Shown in pieces: positions 31,709 through 31,769 of a stretch of DNA of 31,769 bases. Within the stretch, counting starts at the first letter, position 1. The number at the start of each line of letters is the position of its first letter. Made by a program: the position numbers and the translations under genes. Source of the stretch: a virus; IMG/VR virus record IMGVR_UViG_3300009506_000789, positions 1 through 31,769 of that record, one strand, 5' to 3'. Below the pieces are notes generated by a model. It made no database searches. It saw only the letters and a list, made by a program, of their open reading frames with translations, and had not been told where the DNA came from.

Positions 31709-31769
31709 ATCCCTATGGCATTTCAACTTACGTTCTGTGAAAAATCAGTTCGACCACTGGCTGGAAGCC

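Noticed and set aside
1-31769. tRNA, rRNA, CRISPR array, insertion sequence or attachment site
   Set aside because: Nothing with the needed form was seen by eye on either strand; no integrase or transposase motif occurs in any frame.

Overview
This window is a contiguous piece of a tailed-phage or prophage morphogenesis operon. Every gene I can support lies on the minus strand, so transcription runs from right (31.7 kb) to left (base 1). Genes are packed with ATGA, GTGA, TGATG or TAATG overlaps, and no stretch over 120 bases is without a gene. The right half follows the lambda order: small terminase, GpA-type large terminase, a gpW-position protein, lambda-type portal, ClpP-like prohead protease with a nested scaffold start, decoration protein, major capsid protein, connector and tail-completion genes, tail-tube-like protein, tail assembly chaperone position, tape measure, and baseplate/tail-tip genes. 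No sheath gene is seen, so a siphovirus-like, lambdoid-architecture particle is the best reading. GC is somewhat above 50% and many proteins have no family I can name. The combination of papain-like peptidase, several beta-helix fibre proteins and PDPDP-linker secreted protein reminds me of planctomycete (pre)prophages, but this host guess is weak and is not proven by anything in the window.

Region by region (in transcription order): 31.7-28.2 kb packaging genes, including a GATC-rich 18-nt tandem/inverted repeat at 28.52-28.59 kb; 28.2-23.4 kb head genes, with a strong hairpin between the protease/scaffold gene and the decoration gene; 23.4-20.6 kb connector and tail-completion genes ending in an A9 run that looks like a programmed -1 frameshift site just before the tape measure; 20.6-14.1 kb tape measure and distal tail genes, including a tandem pair of paralogues; 14.1-10.5 kb a 1211-residue double beta-helix fibre/spike.

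From 10.5 to 6.9 kb the operon carries a non-virion-like module: a small cytosolic-looking protein, a 34-codon membrane peptide, a secreted protein with a PDPDPDPDP linker, a papain-like cysteine peptidase interrupted exactly at its active-site cysteine by a 339-residue intein, and a secreted staphylococcal-nuclease-type protein. This could be a lysis or host-interaction cassette. From 6.9 kb to the left edge come further surface or fibre proteins: one with about 17 copies of a 20-residue repeat, several small structural proteins, and two more beta-helix-like proteins, the last running off the window.

The most notable object is the intein. The +1 residue needed for splicing is the peptidase catalytic Cys itself, so the protease cannot have an intact active site until splicing has occurred. 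Its LAGLIDADG endonuclease carries an Asp-to-Asn change in the first motif. At the right margin (31709-31769) there is only the leader of the small terminase gene; whether the tail of another minus-strand gene enters there cannot be decided.
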